In this document: piece by piece, positions 1-7,350 of the stretch
Layout of the letters: each line of letters opens with the position of its first letter
Numbering within the stretch: the first letter of the stretch is position 1
NCBI GenBank assembly: GCA_905479915.1
Contig: CAJQOH010000015.1
Coordinates: 1-64,000 of the forward strand
From: an uncultured Flavobacteriales bacterium
GTDB lineage: Bacteria; Bacteroidota; Bacteroidia; Flavobacteriales_E; Vicingaceae
DNA: 64,000 nucleotides
Reading direction: 5' to 3'
Program-made: the position numbers and the translations under genes
The notes under the pieces: model-generated
What the model was told of the DNA's origin: nothing
What the model saw: the letters and a program-made list of their open reading frames with translations, nothing else
The model's database searches: none

Positions 1-1879
1 TTAATTTACCATAACGCTTCTTAACAAAAAATTCAGCGCCATAAGACCATCCTTTACCAAACGTAAATTGATTGTCTACATTATTACCCGCATTATCCTC
101 TGGCAAAGCTCCATCCTTATATTCAACTTGATTATCCATGGTTTTATAATAAACCTCTACTGACGTTTCAAACTTATTTTCTTTAAAATTTTTAAAGTAT
201 CCGGCAGCATATTGCCTAGCAAATTGAGGTTTTACTTTGTCAGAACTTGGCACCCACACATCCATAGGTAAAGAAACCGAAGCAAAACTTGCTAAATGAA
301 TGTATTGGTAATTCTGAGTAAAGGACGCTTTAACAGATGATGTGTTATTCAATGTATATCTAGCTGTAAACCTAGGCTCTAAGCCCTGATAAAATTTAAC
401 TGTTTCAAAATTATCGTAAACAACGGTATCGGCAGGAGTTCCAAATTGCGTTTTATTGTAACGCTTAAAAGGGCCTACATGCTGAAACAATGAGTAACGC
501 AATCCTGCATGAATTCTTAATTTCTCATTAACATCCCAATCATCAGAAAGATAAATAGCTCCATCATTTGCATAGTTTTTAATAATGTCTCCCGTATTAA
601 AATTCACCTCTCCAGACCTTGCTGTAGCATTACTTGGCACAAACTTGTGAAAGGTATAATGTACTCCAAATTTAACGTTGTGAAGAATGGATGGTAAGTA
701 ATTGAAATCCATTTTTGCATTCCAATCATAAATCCCTGAATAGAGCTTAAATTCAAATTGATCCTGTTCCAATCCTAATTCAAATTGATAACGCGTATAA
801 CTAAGTGTTGCATTAGAAAATAATTTGTCATTAAATAAGTGATTCCACCTTAACGAAGCAATTGCATTTCCTGAAGGAGTACTCATTCCAAAACCATCTT
901 TAGAGTTATTAAACTTAAAGACATCTTCTCCCATATAACCACTTAAATATAACCTGTCCTTTTCCGATACTATAAAATTGAGTTTTGCATTTAAATCATA
1001 GAAGTAATAATTACTTCCTTTAAATTTTGATGAATCACTAATAAATGGTTGAGCAATATCTCCCAAATAAAACCTTCTAAAAGACATGATAAAAGAGGCT
1101 GTATCTTTTTTTATCGGACCTTGAATCGTAACACGAGAGGACATTAACCCAATACCACCTTCTGCTTCATATTTTTTCATATTACCATCATTCATTGTAA
1201 TATCTAAAACTGATGAAAGTCTTCCACCATATTCTGCCGGCATACCACCCTTTATTAGTTTCACATCTTTAATAGCATCTCCATTAAAAACAGATACAAA
1301 ACCAGCCAAGTGAGAAGCATTATACACTGTTGCTCCATCCAATAAAATTAAATTTTGATCTGGGCCTCCTCCCCTTACGTAAAACCCTGCATTTCCTTCT
1401 CCTGCCGACTGAACTCCTGGTAATAATTGAACCGTTTTTAAAACATCAACCTCTCCAAAAAGAGCAGGCAACTTTTTCACTTTCTCCATATCCAACTCTA
1501 CGGTACTCATTGTAGACTCTTTGGTATTTTTATCTTCTCTTTCGCCAATTACCTCAAATTCATCTGTTGTAATTACATCAGGTTCAATCTCATAATTTAA
1601 ACGAATGTTTTTATTCAGATTAATCTTCTGTTCAATGGTTTTAAAACCAATGTATTTTATTGCCAAGGTATACTCACCTTCAACCAATGTTATAGAGTAA
1701 AAACCAGAAGAATTTGTGGTTGTTCCTTTTAAGATTTCTTTGATATAAACTGTTGCACCTAGCGAACTCTCTCCATTCACTTTATCTTTGACATAACCAC
1801 TAACAGTATATTTATTTTGTGCAAATAAACCACTCGAAAAAAGTGAAAACAGTATTAAGAAGATGATATTTTTCAACAC
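1..1879 (-). CDS. TonB-dependent receptor, C-terminus cut by window edge
   Basis: Outer-membrane TonB-dependent receptor for an unknown ligand. The reading frame is open from the window edge up to about 1876. It begins with a hydrophobic signal peptide ending in LFAQ, then a carboxypeptidase-regulatory-like beta-sandwich (about residues 25-110), a plug domain (LPGVQSAGEG, YVRGGGPDQN, LLDGATVYN) and the start of a beta-barrel. No ATG is available: a stop lies in frame upstream and the only starts are GTG at 1879 or TTG at 1876, directly before KNIIFLILF. A TAnnTTTG box sits 17 bases upstream, which fits either. The remaining barrel strands lie outside the window. No SusD-like partner is visible on the side that can be seen, so a SusC role cannot be judged. 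Family call is firm; the exact start is not. Confidence 0.93.
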   Translation of the reverse strand, partial: MLKNIIFLILFSLFSSGLFAQNKYTVSGYVKDKVNGESSLGATVYIKEILKGTTTNSSGFYSITLVEGEYTLAIKYIGFKTIEQKINLNKNIRLNYEIEPDVITTDEFEVIGEREDKNTKESTMSTVELDMEKVKKLPALFGEVDVLKTVQLLPGVQSAGEGNAGFYVRGGGPDQNLILLDGATVYNASHLAGFVSVFNGDAIKDVKLIKGGMPAEYGGRLSSVLDITMNDGNMKKYEAEGGIGLMSSRVTIQGPIKKDTASFIMSFRRFYLGDIAQPFISDSSKFKGSNYYFYDLNAKLNFIVSEKDRLYLSGYMGEDVFKFNNSKDGFGMSTPSGNAIASLRWNHLFNDKLFSNATLSYTRYQFELGLEQDQFEFKLYSGIYDWNAKMDFNYLPSILHNVKFGVHYTFHKFVPSNATARSGEVNFNTGDIIKNYANDGAIYLSDDWDVNEKLRIHAGLRYSLFQHVGPFKRYNKTQFGTPADTVVYDNFETVKFYQGLEPRFTARYTLNNTSSVKASFTQNYQYIHLASFASVSLPMDVWVPSSDKVKPQFARQYAAGYFKNFKENKFETSVEVYYKTMDNQVEYKDGALPEDNAGNNVDNQFTFGKGWSYGAEFFVKKRYGKL

Positions 1880-1895
1880 AGTAATTTTGTACCAA

Positions 1896-1903
1896 CAAAA
1901 CTA
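1896..1903 (-). promoter_or_regulatory. -7 promoter box of the TonB receptor
   Basis: TAGTTTTG on the minus strand matches the Bacteroidota -7 consensus TAnnTTTG. It lies 17 bases before the GTG start at 1879, which supports starting the receptor there although no ATG exists. Confidence 0.5.
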
Positions 1904-1947
1904 AGACTAATTCAATTTTATTGTACCCAAAAAGTGTTAAACGGTAA

Positions 1948-2409
1948 TTATTTTTTAACGACTCTTTTTAATGCCATAATGTAACCAAAGTGCAATCCTT
2001 CATGTACATTATTAAACTGTATAGCATCCTCAACCCTACTTAACGTGATGTTATAACTAGTAGTGTAAGAATTGTAGTTTTTAAATACTTCATTTGCATA
2101 ATCACTTTCTAACTTAGAAGGCAATGCGATCAACTGCTCTAAAGCATAATCAAATTCTTCTTGAGTTAATTCATTACTGGCAACACTTCCTTTTCTATAC
2201 TTGTCTACAAATGAATCATCCAATTCCATGTCTAAACCAGACAATTTGTAACATAACAATTGTTGCGTAACAACTATATGTGCTAGGTTCCAAAAAATAT
2301 TATTATTAAATCCTGCAGGAATTGTACTTAACTCTTCTAAAGATAAATCTTTAACAGCATTTAAAATATTGTTTCTTGTTATGTTTAAAATTTCAAAATG
2401 GTATTTCAT
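1948..2409 (-). CDS. DinB-family (YfiT-like) putative metal-dependent protein
   Basis: Small four-helix-bundle protein of the DinB/YfiT superfamily, whose members use three histidines to hold a metal and often act as thiol transferases or damage-inducible proteins. At 153 residues it has the usual length. His44 (in FWNLAHIV) and the HEGLH motif near the C-terminus (about residues 136-140) supply the three expected histidines. No signal peptide, so cytoplasmic. It is divergently transcribed from the rRNA methyltransferase gene and is probably monocistronic; the stop is 69 bases from the TonB receptor start. The substrate is unknown, and DinB membership does not predict a DNA-damage role. Confidence 0.85.
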   Translation of the reverse strand: MKYHFEILNITRNNILNAVKDLSLEELSTIPAGFNNNIFWNLAHIVVTQQLLCYKLSGLDMELDDSFVDKYRKGSVASNELTQEEFDYALEQLIALPSKLESDYANEVFKNYNSYTTSYNITLSRVEDAIQFNNVHEGLHFGYIMALKRVVKK

Positions 2410-2484
2410 AGCAGTATAGTTTAATATTAAAACGAAGGTAACATTTTACCTTTAAGTATTCATCAACAACTGTTAACTAATATT

Positions 2485-2492
2485 TATCTTTG
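2485..2492 (+). promoter_or_regulatory. -7 promoter box that decides the rlmL-type start
   Basis: TATCTTTG matches TAnnTTTG. Transcription from it would begin near 2498, at or inside the ATG at 2497, so that ATG cannot normally be used; the in-frame ATG at 2515 would have a leader of roughly 15 bases. Confidence 0.6.
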
Positions 2493-2514
2493 TAACATGG
2501 TATCAGAAAATAAA

Positions 2515-3672
2515 ATGAAAATAATTGCTAAGACCTCTTATGGTTTAGAGGAAGTTTTAGTTGAAGAATTAAAACAATTAGGAATTACAGAAGTTGAATT
2601 GGCAACCCGAGCAGTTATTTTTGAAGGAACAAAAGAGACGCTTTACAAAACCAATTTATGGTTACGCTCTGCTAATCGTTTAATTGTTCCTATCAAAACT
2701 TTTAAGATTAAGGATGCTGATGATCTTTATAATAAAATAAAAGATATTGTTTGGGAAGATATTTTTACGGTAGATCAAACTTTTGCAATTGATTCTACCG
2801 TTTTTTCTGAAATTTTTAACCACACAAAATTTGCTGCATTTAAAACCAAAGATGCAATTGCAGATCGTTTTAGGGAAAAATTTGACAAGCGTCCTAATGT
2901 AGATACCGACCAACCTCACATCAGAATTAACCTACACATAGGAAAAGAGAATGATGTTACAATTAGCTTAGATAGTTCAGGAGATCCTTTATTTAAAAGA
3001 GGTTATAGAGACAGCAGAAGTTTAGCCCCTATAAAAGAAGATTTAGCTGCTGGAATGATTCTACTAAGTGGTTGGGATAAAAAATCAAACTTTATTGATT
3101 TGTTCTGTGGTTCTGGAACATTACTTATTGAGGCTGCTATGATTGCCTACAACATCCCTCCAAACATTAACAGAGCTATTTTCGGTTTTATGAACTGGAA
3201 AACATTTGATGAAAAATTGTTTGATCAAGTTGTTGATGAAGCCCTAGATCAAGAAGTAAAGTTTGAGTACAAGATTATCGGAACAGACATTGATGGACGA
3301 GTTATGGGAATGGCAAGAGCCAACATTGAAGCTGCTGGTTTAACTGAAGAAATAGAATTGCATAAAAAAGATTTTAAAGAATTTGATGCACCACAATACA
3401 AAGGAGTTATTGTATGTAACCCACCTTACGGTGAACGTATTGGTGAAAATGTTGATGAGTTGTATACTGCTTTTGGAGATAATCTTAAAACTAGATATGA
3501 TGGGTGGAATGCTTGGTTAATTAGCTCTAACATGGGAGCACTTAAGAAAGTAGGCTTAAGACCGTCAAGAAAAATTAAACTTTTTAACGGAAGTTTAGAA
3601 TGCCGTTTTATGAAATATGAAATGTACAAAGGAACTAAAAAGGTTCATAAAATGGTAAGAAGAGAAGAGTGA
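2515..3672 (+). CDS. THUMP-domain class I SAM RNA methyltransferase (RlmL/Trm14-like)
   Basis: Probable 23S rRNA guanine-N2 methyltransferase of the RlmL N-terminal-half type. A ferredoxin-like and THUMP RNA-binding region (about residues 1-155) is followed by a Rossmann methyltransferase domain: SAM motif DLFCGSGT at about residue 195, the acidic GTDID region near 255, and the catalytic NPPYGER at about 302. At 385 residues it matches the short single-methyltransferase proteins rather than the bifunctional RlmKL of gamma-proteobacteria. An earlier ATG at 2497 overlaps the probable transcription start, and MKIIAKTSYGLEE aligns with the usual N-terminus, so 2515 is chosen. The stop overlaps the GTG start of the next gene, so the two are co-transcribed. 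The exact target nucleotide is inferred. Confidence 0.9.
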   Translation: MKIIAKTSYGLEEVLVEELKQLGITEVELATRAVIFEGTKETLYKTNLWLRSANRLIVPIKTFKIKDADDLYNKIKDIVWEDIFTVDQTFAIDSTVFSEIFNHTKFAAFKTKDAIADRFREKFDKRPNVDTDQPHIRINLHIGKENDVTISLDSSGDPLFKRGYRDSRSLAPIKEDLAAGMILLSGWDKKSNFIDLFCGSGTLLIEAAMIAYNIPPNINRAIFGFMNWKTFDEKLFDQVVDEALDQEVKFEYKIIGTDIDGRVMGMARANIEAAGLTEEIELHKKDFKEFDAPQYKGVIVCNPPYGERIGENVDELYTAFGDNLKTRYDGWNAWLISSNMGALKKVGLRPSRKIKLFNGSLECRFMKYEMYKGTKKVHKMVRREE

Positions 3673-4046
3673 TTAGAAAAGATTACATCCAACGTTATTT
3701 TGATGAATTGGCTAAAGTTTTAGCTGCTGTACTGCAATTAAAAAATGATTTAAAGCCCGTTGAAGCAGAGGCTAAACTGAATGATTTTTCTACTGATTTT
3801 CTAGGTATTTCATTTGAAGAGATACTTGCTATTGAAACCAATATTACTGAGTATTTAACGGAACAAAAAGAATTTACAATTGACCATTTTAAGCTTTTAG
3901 AAGACTTACTTTACCATAAATATTTACTCTACCCAACAGATACGCATCTTCAGAAAATTACTTTAGAAATTTTAGCCTATTTAGCAAAAAACGACACTGA
4001 TTATTCATTTGAAAGAATGAAAAGGATAAATGAATTGAGTAAATAA
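3669..4046 (+). CDS. Small helical protein, unknown function (possibly DUF6483-like)
   Basis: A 125-residue, mainly helical, soluble protein with no signal peptide or membrane segment. It begins MIRKDYIQRYFDELAKVLA, which resembles DUF6483-type proteins, but that is from memory and uncertain. The start is a GTG overlapping the TGA of the rRNA methyltransferase gene (GTGA), a strong sign of translational coupling, so a role with the methyltransferase is possible but not shown. Its last roughly 30 bases (ending in codons for MKRINELSK) are repeated in diverged form at about 4438-4466 and 4649-4678, between the downstream repeat units. The duplication event therefore reached into this gene. Confidence 0.75.
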   Translation: MIRKDYIQRYFDELAKVLAAVLQLKNDLKPVEAEAKLNDFSTDFLGISFEEILAIETNITEYLTEQKEFTIDHFKLLEDLLYHKYLLYPTDTHLQKITLEILAYLAKNDTDYSFERMKRINELSK

Positions 4047-4070
4047 TATCCCCATAGAGTTACTACTAAC

Positions 4071-4101
4071 TTACTCCTTTCCTGCGCAGGCAGGAATCCA
4101 G
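4071..4101 (+). repeat. Left inverted terminal repeat of the GIY-YIG unit
   Basis: Begins TTACTCCTTTCCTGCGCAGG and ends CAGGAATCCAG. It contains the perfect palindrome CCTGCGCAGG and a TTCCTG/CAGGAA hairpin. It pairs as an inverted repeat with 4397-4426, differing by one extra C and two substitutions. Confidence 0.8.
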
Positions 4102-4103
4102 AG

Positions 4104-4394
4104 ATGAAAAAATATTATGTTTACATATTAGCCAGTAAGAGGAATGGGACAATTTACATTGGCCTTACTAACGACCTTGAAAGAAGAATACTCCAGCATA
4201 AAAATAAAACATTTAAAGGTTTTACTGAAAAGTATGACGTCCATTTATTGGTATACTTTGAAGATTTTGAATCCTACCAAGAAGCATATTCCCGTGAAAG
4301 ACAAATGAAAAAATGGAAAAGAGAGTGGAAGCTTAATCTTATAGAGAAAGATAATCCTAGTTGGAAAGACCTCTCTGAAGATTGGTATAGCTAA
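4104..4394 (+). CDS. GIY-YIG nuclease family protein (UPF0213-like)
   Basis: Single-domain GIY-YIG endonuclease of 96 residues, the normal length for this stand-alone group often annotated as excinuclease ABC subunit C-like. The signature is intact: YYVYIL at residues 3-8, YIGLTNDLERRILQHKN with the conserved Arg, the expected Glu in SRERQMKKWKREWK, and the C-terminal LNLIEKDNPSW. Known members cut or nick DNA; the substrate here is unknown. The ATG follows the left terminal repeat by two bases and the stop precedes the right repeat by two bases, so the gene has no promoter of its own and may be read from upstream. Two derivatives lacking most of the coding sequence follow in tandem. Confidence 0.9.
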   Translation: MKKYYVYILASKRNGTIYIGLTNDLERRILQHKNKTFKGFTEKYDVHLLVYFEDFESYQEAYSRERQMKKWKREWKLNLIEKDNPSWKDLSEDWYS

Positions 4395-4396
4395 AA

Positions 4397-4426
4397 CTAG
4401 ATTCCTGCATGCGCAGGAAAGAGTAA
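4397..4426 (-). repeat. Right inverted terminal repeat of the GIY-YIG unit
   Basis: On the minus strand it reads TTACTCTTTCCTGCGCATGC then AGGAATCTAG, matching the left end. The same sequence closes both downstream derivatives (4610-4639 and 4803-4832) without a change in the hairpin core. Confidence 0.8.
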
Positions 4427-4488
4427 GACACTCCTTAAAAAAGATAGCTGAATTAAGTCAATAATGCCCCAATAAATTTATTACTCTC
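4427..4488 (+). repeat. Spacer repeat carrying a copy of the upstream gene's tail
   Basis: This 62-base spacer (ACTCCTTAAAAAAGATAGCT...) recurs at 4640-4693. Its middle part, AGATAGCTGAATTAAGTCAA, is a diverged copy of the last codons of the gene ending at 4046, which shows that the duplicated block included host sequence as well as the GIY-YIG unit. Confidence 0.7.
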
Positions 4489-4639
4489 TTACTCCTTTCC
4501 TGATGAAGCGCAGCAGAAGTCAGGAATCCAGAAATGAAAAAAGCAATGAAAGATTAGAGAGAGATAATTCCAGCTGGAAAGACCTCTCTGAAGATTGGTA
4601 TAACTAAAACTAGATTCCTGCATGCGCAGGAAAGAGTAA
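4489..4639 (+). mobile_element. Internally deleted derivative 1 of the GIY-YIG unit
   Basis: A 151-base version of the same unit. It keeps both ends and the first and last codons of the ORF but lacks roughly codons 4-78. The left end (4489-4531) has a longer hairpin, with TTCCTGA and TCAGGAA arms enclosing TGAAGCGCAGCAGAAG instead of the CGCAGG loop. The right end is nearly identical to that of the full unit. Non-coding and non-autonomous in form, like a MITE, although tandem duplication explains its position better than transposition. Confidence 0.65.
4534..4607 (+). pseudogene. GIY-YIG ORF remnant 1
   Basis: ATGAAAAAAGC at 4534 corresponds to the start of the GIY-YIG gene. The C-terminal codons (RDNSSWKDLSEDWYN then TAA at 4605-4607) are readable but in a different frame, because the internal deletion also shifted the frame; translation from the ATG stops at once. 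Confidence 0.75.
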
Positions 4640-4693
4640 AACACTCCTTAAAAAAGATAGCTGAATTAAGTCAATAATGTTCCAATAAATTTA
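4640..4693 (+). repeat. Second copy of the spacer repeat
   Basis: Nearly identical to 4427-4488 (AACACTCCTTAAAAAAGATA..., GCTGAATTAAGTCAATAATG) and ending in CCAATAAATTTA. It again holds the copied tail of the gene that ends at 4046. Confidence 0.7.
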
Positions 4694-4832
4694 TTACTCC
4701 TTTCCTGATGAAGCGCAGCGGAAGTCAGGAATCCAGAAATAAAAAATTAGAGAAAGATAATCCTAGTTGGAAAGATCTTTCTGAAAATTGATATAGCTAA
4801 AACTAGATTCCTGCATGCGCAGGAAAGAGTAA
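4694..4832 (+). mobile_element. Internally deleted derivative 2 of the GIY-YIG unit
   Basis: A 139-base copy with left end 4694-4736 (the same long hairpin as derivative 1, with G for A in GCAGCG) and right end 4803-4832. The internal deletion is slightly larger than in derivative 1. Immediately after it, ACTCCTTAAAA runs into the stop codon of the DUF3570 gene at 4841, so the array ends flush against that gene. Confidence 0.65.
4739..4800 (+). pseudogene. GIY-YIG ORF remnant 2
   Basis: The start codon is lost (ATA in place of ATG) and the readable C-terminal part KLEKDNPSWKDLSEN is followed by TGA where the intact gene has Trp. The retained codons differ from remnant 1, so the copies have diverged from each other. 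Confidence 0.75.
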
Positions 4833-4840
4833 GACACTCC

Positions 4841-6109
4841 TTAAAACACCTGAAAAGACAACCCGAAGCTTATCAAGTAAGAAGTTAGGCCATCGCTTCT
4901 CTCATAACTTGCAAAGCGAGCATTTATACTCTTAAACTTTAATATTCCCTTATCTACATTCACAGCTTTTTTACCTATTCCAAACAATGGTGCATATTCA
5001 AAACCAAATCCAAATTGTTGCGAATTAAAAGCAGACAAATCATAATCTGAAGTATAAAACTCACTCGTTAATAGATGTTCTCCAAATGCAGCAAAATACT
5101 TTGATGCCGCTTGGTCGTGGTATCGATAAAAAGGATAAACAGTTAGCGATTTACCAATTTTTGTAGGGATTTCAAGTTCAACTGTATTTGCAGTTACACC
5201 AAAATCATCTGTGTAATAACGATAAAAACTACGTAATACAAAAGTTCCACTAATAGAATAGTGTAGTCTTAAAGCCGCAGGAGTCTTTAATCTTGAAGAT
5301 GGTAGCAACTCTCTTTTTCTTGTTTTTGCTGATAAGATTGTTTCAATTTCATTCAACTGATTTGTTGTGACTCCATCATTAAAATAAACCCTATGAAACG
5401 GTGTTGACAATAGCCCTTTTTGATAAATTACTTCACCTGTAAGAGATATTTGCAACTTCTTTGTAAGCACTTGAGCAAAAGAGATAGAGGCATTGTAAGA
5501 TGTTCTATTTGCATTACCAGATGGATCCACCTCAACTTCGCCCTCATCAACATCTACATTTGTAGATAATTCAACAGGCTCATACAAACTCCAATTGTCG
5601 GAAAACATTTTAGCATTTACATCAATACTCGAATTTCTACTTTTAGATTCTAAAGTAAAACCAGCACTCAAATTAACTGATTTCACATCATACTCTGACG
5701 AAAAACCAACATTAGCATGGTATGATTTTCGTTTAGAAATTTTTCGAGTAATCCCGAAATTCCCATATAATCTCATATCCTTTTTAGAATCAGAAGAAAT
5801 ATCAGTATCTATATTATCTGTTGAAGCTGAAGTGATATTATCCGCAGCCATCTTTATATTATACTCATTCTTACCTACCGGTATATTTACTATAATTCCT
5901 GATGTCAAATCAGATAAACTCTCAGTTCCTCTTCCGCCTGTTACAGGAGAATGTATACCATCTTGAGAATAATAACTCGAAAGAATATCAATCTCTATTG
6001 GACCATTTTTTTTGGCTGTGGTATCAGTCGGTGTTGCATCTACTTGAGCAAACAAAGCACCTGTCAAAACCAAAAAAAGTAACGATAAAATATTTTTAAT
6101 TAATTGCAT
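4841..6109 (-). CDS. DUF3570 domain-containing outer-membrane-type protein
   Basis: A 422-residue exported protein of the DUF3570 family: signal peptide ending in LFAQ, a short Thr/Asp-rich stretch, then a long run of alternating amphipathic strands ending in a C-terminal Phe (LSFQVF), as expected of an outer-membrane beta-barrel. A TTG start at 6115 is possible, but the ATG at 6109 lies inside the last codons of the DUF4266 gene and gives the conventional MQLIKNILSLLFL signal peptide, so 6109 is chosen. It is the last gene of the thioredoxin-ApbE-DUF4266-DUF3570 operon. Molecular function is unknown; the constant company of ApbE suggests work on or with a flavinylated envelope protein. Confidence 0.88.
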   Translation of the reverse strand: MQLIKNILSLLFLVLTGALFAQVDATPTDTTAKKNGPIEIDILSSYYSQDGIHSPVTGGRGTESLSDLTSGIIVNIPVGKNEYNIKMAADNITSASTDNIDTDISSDSKKDMRLYGNFGITRKISKRKSYHANVGFSSEYDVKSVNLSAGFTLESKSRNSSIDVNAKMFSDNWSLYEPVELSTNVDVDEGEVEVDPSGNANRTSYNASISFAQVLTKKLQISLTGEVIYQKGLLSTPFHRVYFNDGVTTNQLNEIETILSAKTRKRELLPSSRLKTPAALRLHYSISGTFVLRSFYRYYTDDFGVTANTVELEIPTKIGKSLTVYPFYRYHDQAASKYFAAFGEHLLTSEFYTSDYDLSAFNSQQFGFGFEYAPLFGIGKKAVNVDKGILKFKSINARFASYERSDGLTSYLISFGLSFQVF

Positions 6110-6321
6110 CCACAACCTCCTCCTCCTTTACCTCCACTTGCTCCAGAAGCTCCCTCTCTATAAGATTGGAAATTAGTTTCATAAACTTTAATTTTTTTGT
6201 CACTCAACTTCATATCCTTATCATTTAAAGCCATTTTTTGATATTCCTTAACAGAAGAACAAGAAACACTAAATATTAAGAGTCCTGAAAAGAGGATTAC
6301 TATTTTAATTTTATCTTTCAT
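6100..6321 (-). CDS. DUF4266 small lipoprotein
   Basis: A 73-residue DUF4266 protein. The signal sequence ends at a lipobox-like cysteine (FSVSC, Cys21), so it should be lipid-anchored in the envelope. The conserved KEYQKMALNDKDMKL follows. The C-terminus is strikingly Gly/Ser/Cys-rich: SGAS at residues 59-62, a run of glycines, then CGCN with Cys70 and Cys72 at the very end. SGAS resembles the SGAT flavin-acceptor motif of ApbE substrates; this is an inference. It overlaps the ApbE stop by four bases and the DUF3570 start by ten, so the three are translationally coupled. Confidence 0.88.
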   Translation of the reverse strand: MKDKIKIVILFSGLLIFSVSCSSVKEYQKMALNDKDMKLSDKKIKVYETNFQSYREGASGASGGKGGGGCGCN

Positions 6322-7349
6322 TTAACCGTTTTTATATTCGCTGAAGTAGATAAACTATTTTCTTCATAATAATTTAACTGTAATCCTTTTGACGTTTTCA
6401 TTTCATCCTTATCTGTAATTACCAAACATTCTATATCCTTTAGTTTATCTATCAACTCAATTCCTTTTTCAGCTCCTAGAATAAAAACACTCGTAGCTAA
6501 CGCATCAGACAGCTCAGCATCTTTACAAATTATGGTAACACTTTTTGTTCCTGTAGCAGGATAACCTGTAGTTGGATTAATGATATGAGAATATTTTTTC
6601 CCATTTGCAAGAAAAAATTTCTCATAATTACCTGAAGTAACAACTGATAGATCATTGATGATTAGCCAGCCCATAACTTCACCTTTTTCTTTTGGGTTAG
6701 CAATGCCAATACTCCAATCTTCATCATTCTCCATTTTACCCCAAGTAATTAAATCTCCTCCAGCATTCACTACCCCATCCTTTATTCCTAATGCTTCCAT
6801 TTTTGCTTTGGCTCTATTTGCTGCATACCCCTTTCCTATTGCTCCAAAACCAATTTTCATTCCTTTTTCTTTTAAGAAAACAGTCTTTTTTTCAGCATCA
6901 AGAACTATATTTTGATAATTGATTTTTGAAACCGATAGTTTTATTTTTTCTTCTGAAGGTATCGTTGTTTGAGAACCATCAAACTTCCAAATCTTATCAA
7001 CCGAAGCAAATGAAATATCAAAAACACCATTCGTTAAAGCAGAAACTTTTTTACTTCTAACAATTAAATCAAAAAGCTCTTGAGATACTTTAACAGGTTT
7101 AATCCCTGCATTTCTATTAACAGCACTAGTTTCTGATTTCTCATCCCACGAAGAAATTAAGTCTTCTATTCTTTTAATTTCAAGAATTGCTTCATCAATG
7201 CTTTTACGGGCTAATTGTTCATCATCAGAAACTGCAGTAATTTCATAACGAACCCCCATTAATTTAGTGACTTGTTTATAAGCATCTTTCGCTAGTAGCG
7301 AAATACTCATAAAGCACAGAAGTGTTAATATTGATGCTCTTAAACTCAA
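6318..7349 (-). CDS. apbE: FAD:protein FMN transferase (ApbE)
   Basis: Exported flavin transferase that moves FMN from FAD onto a Thr/Ser of a target protein in the envelope. It has a signal peptide (LTLLCFMSISLLAK) and the family hallmarks: MGVRYEI near the N-terminus, ISSWDEKSETSAVNRNAG, GKGYAANRA, NAGGDLITWG and HIINPTTGYPA followed by SVTIICKDAELSDALATSVF, which carries the Mg/FAD-binding residues. At 343 residues it is full length. The start is TTG, one base after the stop of the thioredoxin gene; an ATG 13 codons later would truncate the signal peptide. The natural substrate is not certain; DUF4266 is the closest candidate. Confidence 0.95.
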   Translation of the reverse strand: MSLRASILTLLCFMSISLLAKDAYKQVTKLMGVRYEITAVSDDEQLARKSIDEAILEIKRIEDLISSWDEKSETSAVNRNAGIKPVKVSQELFDLIVRSKKVSALTNGVFDISFASVDKIWKFDGSQTTIPSEEKIKLSVSKINYQNIVLDAEKKTVFLKEKGMKIGFGAIGKGYAANRAKAKMEALGIKDGVVNAGGDLITWGKMENDEDWSIGIANPKEKGEVMGWLIINDLSVVTSGNYEKFFLANGKKYSHIINPTTGYPATGTKSVTIICKDAELSDALATSVFILGAEKGIELIDKLKDIECLVITDKDEMKTSKGLQLNYYEENSLSTSANIKTVK

Positions 7350-7350
7350 A

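Larger units (their letters stand above)
4071..4426 (+). mobile_element. GIY-YIG nuclease unit bounded by inverted terminal repeats
   Basis: A compact unit: a left repeat (4071-4101), the GIY-YIG ORF starting 3 bases later, its stop at 4394, and a right repeat (4397-4426). The right repeat read on the opposite strand matches the left at about 28 of 31 positions, so the unit has terminal inverted repeats. Each end is also a hairpin (TTCCTG/CAGGAA stems). No room remains for anything but the ORF. Short GIY-YIG ORFs flanked by such TTCCTGC...GCAGGAA hairpins recur in many bacterial genomes as far as I recall, but mobility is an inference here. It sits downstream of, and in the same direction as, the rRNA methyltransferase operon. 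Confidence 0.65.

Noticed and set aside
2497-2514. Earlier ATG for the rRNA methyltransferase
   Set aside because: A TAnnTTTG box at 2485-2492 puts the transcript start at about this ATG; the normal N-terminus begins at 2515.
5595-6099. Plus-strand frames opposite DUF3570/DUF4266
   Set aside because: They are antisense shadows of the operon with no start signals or recognisable domains.
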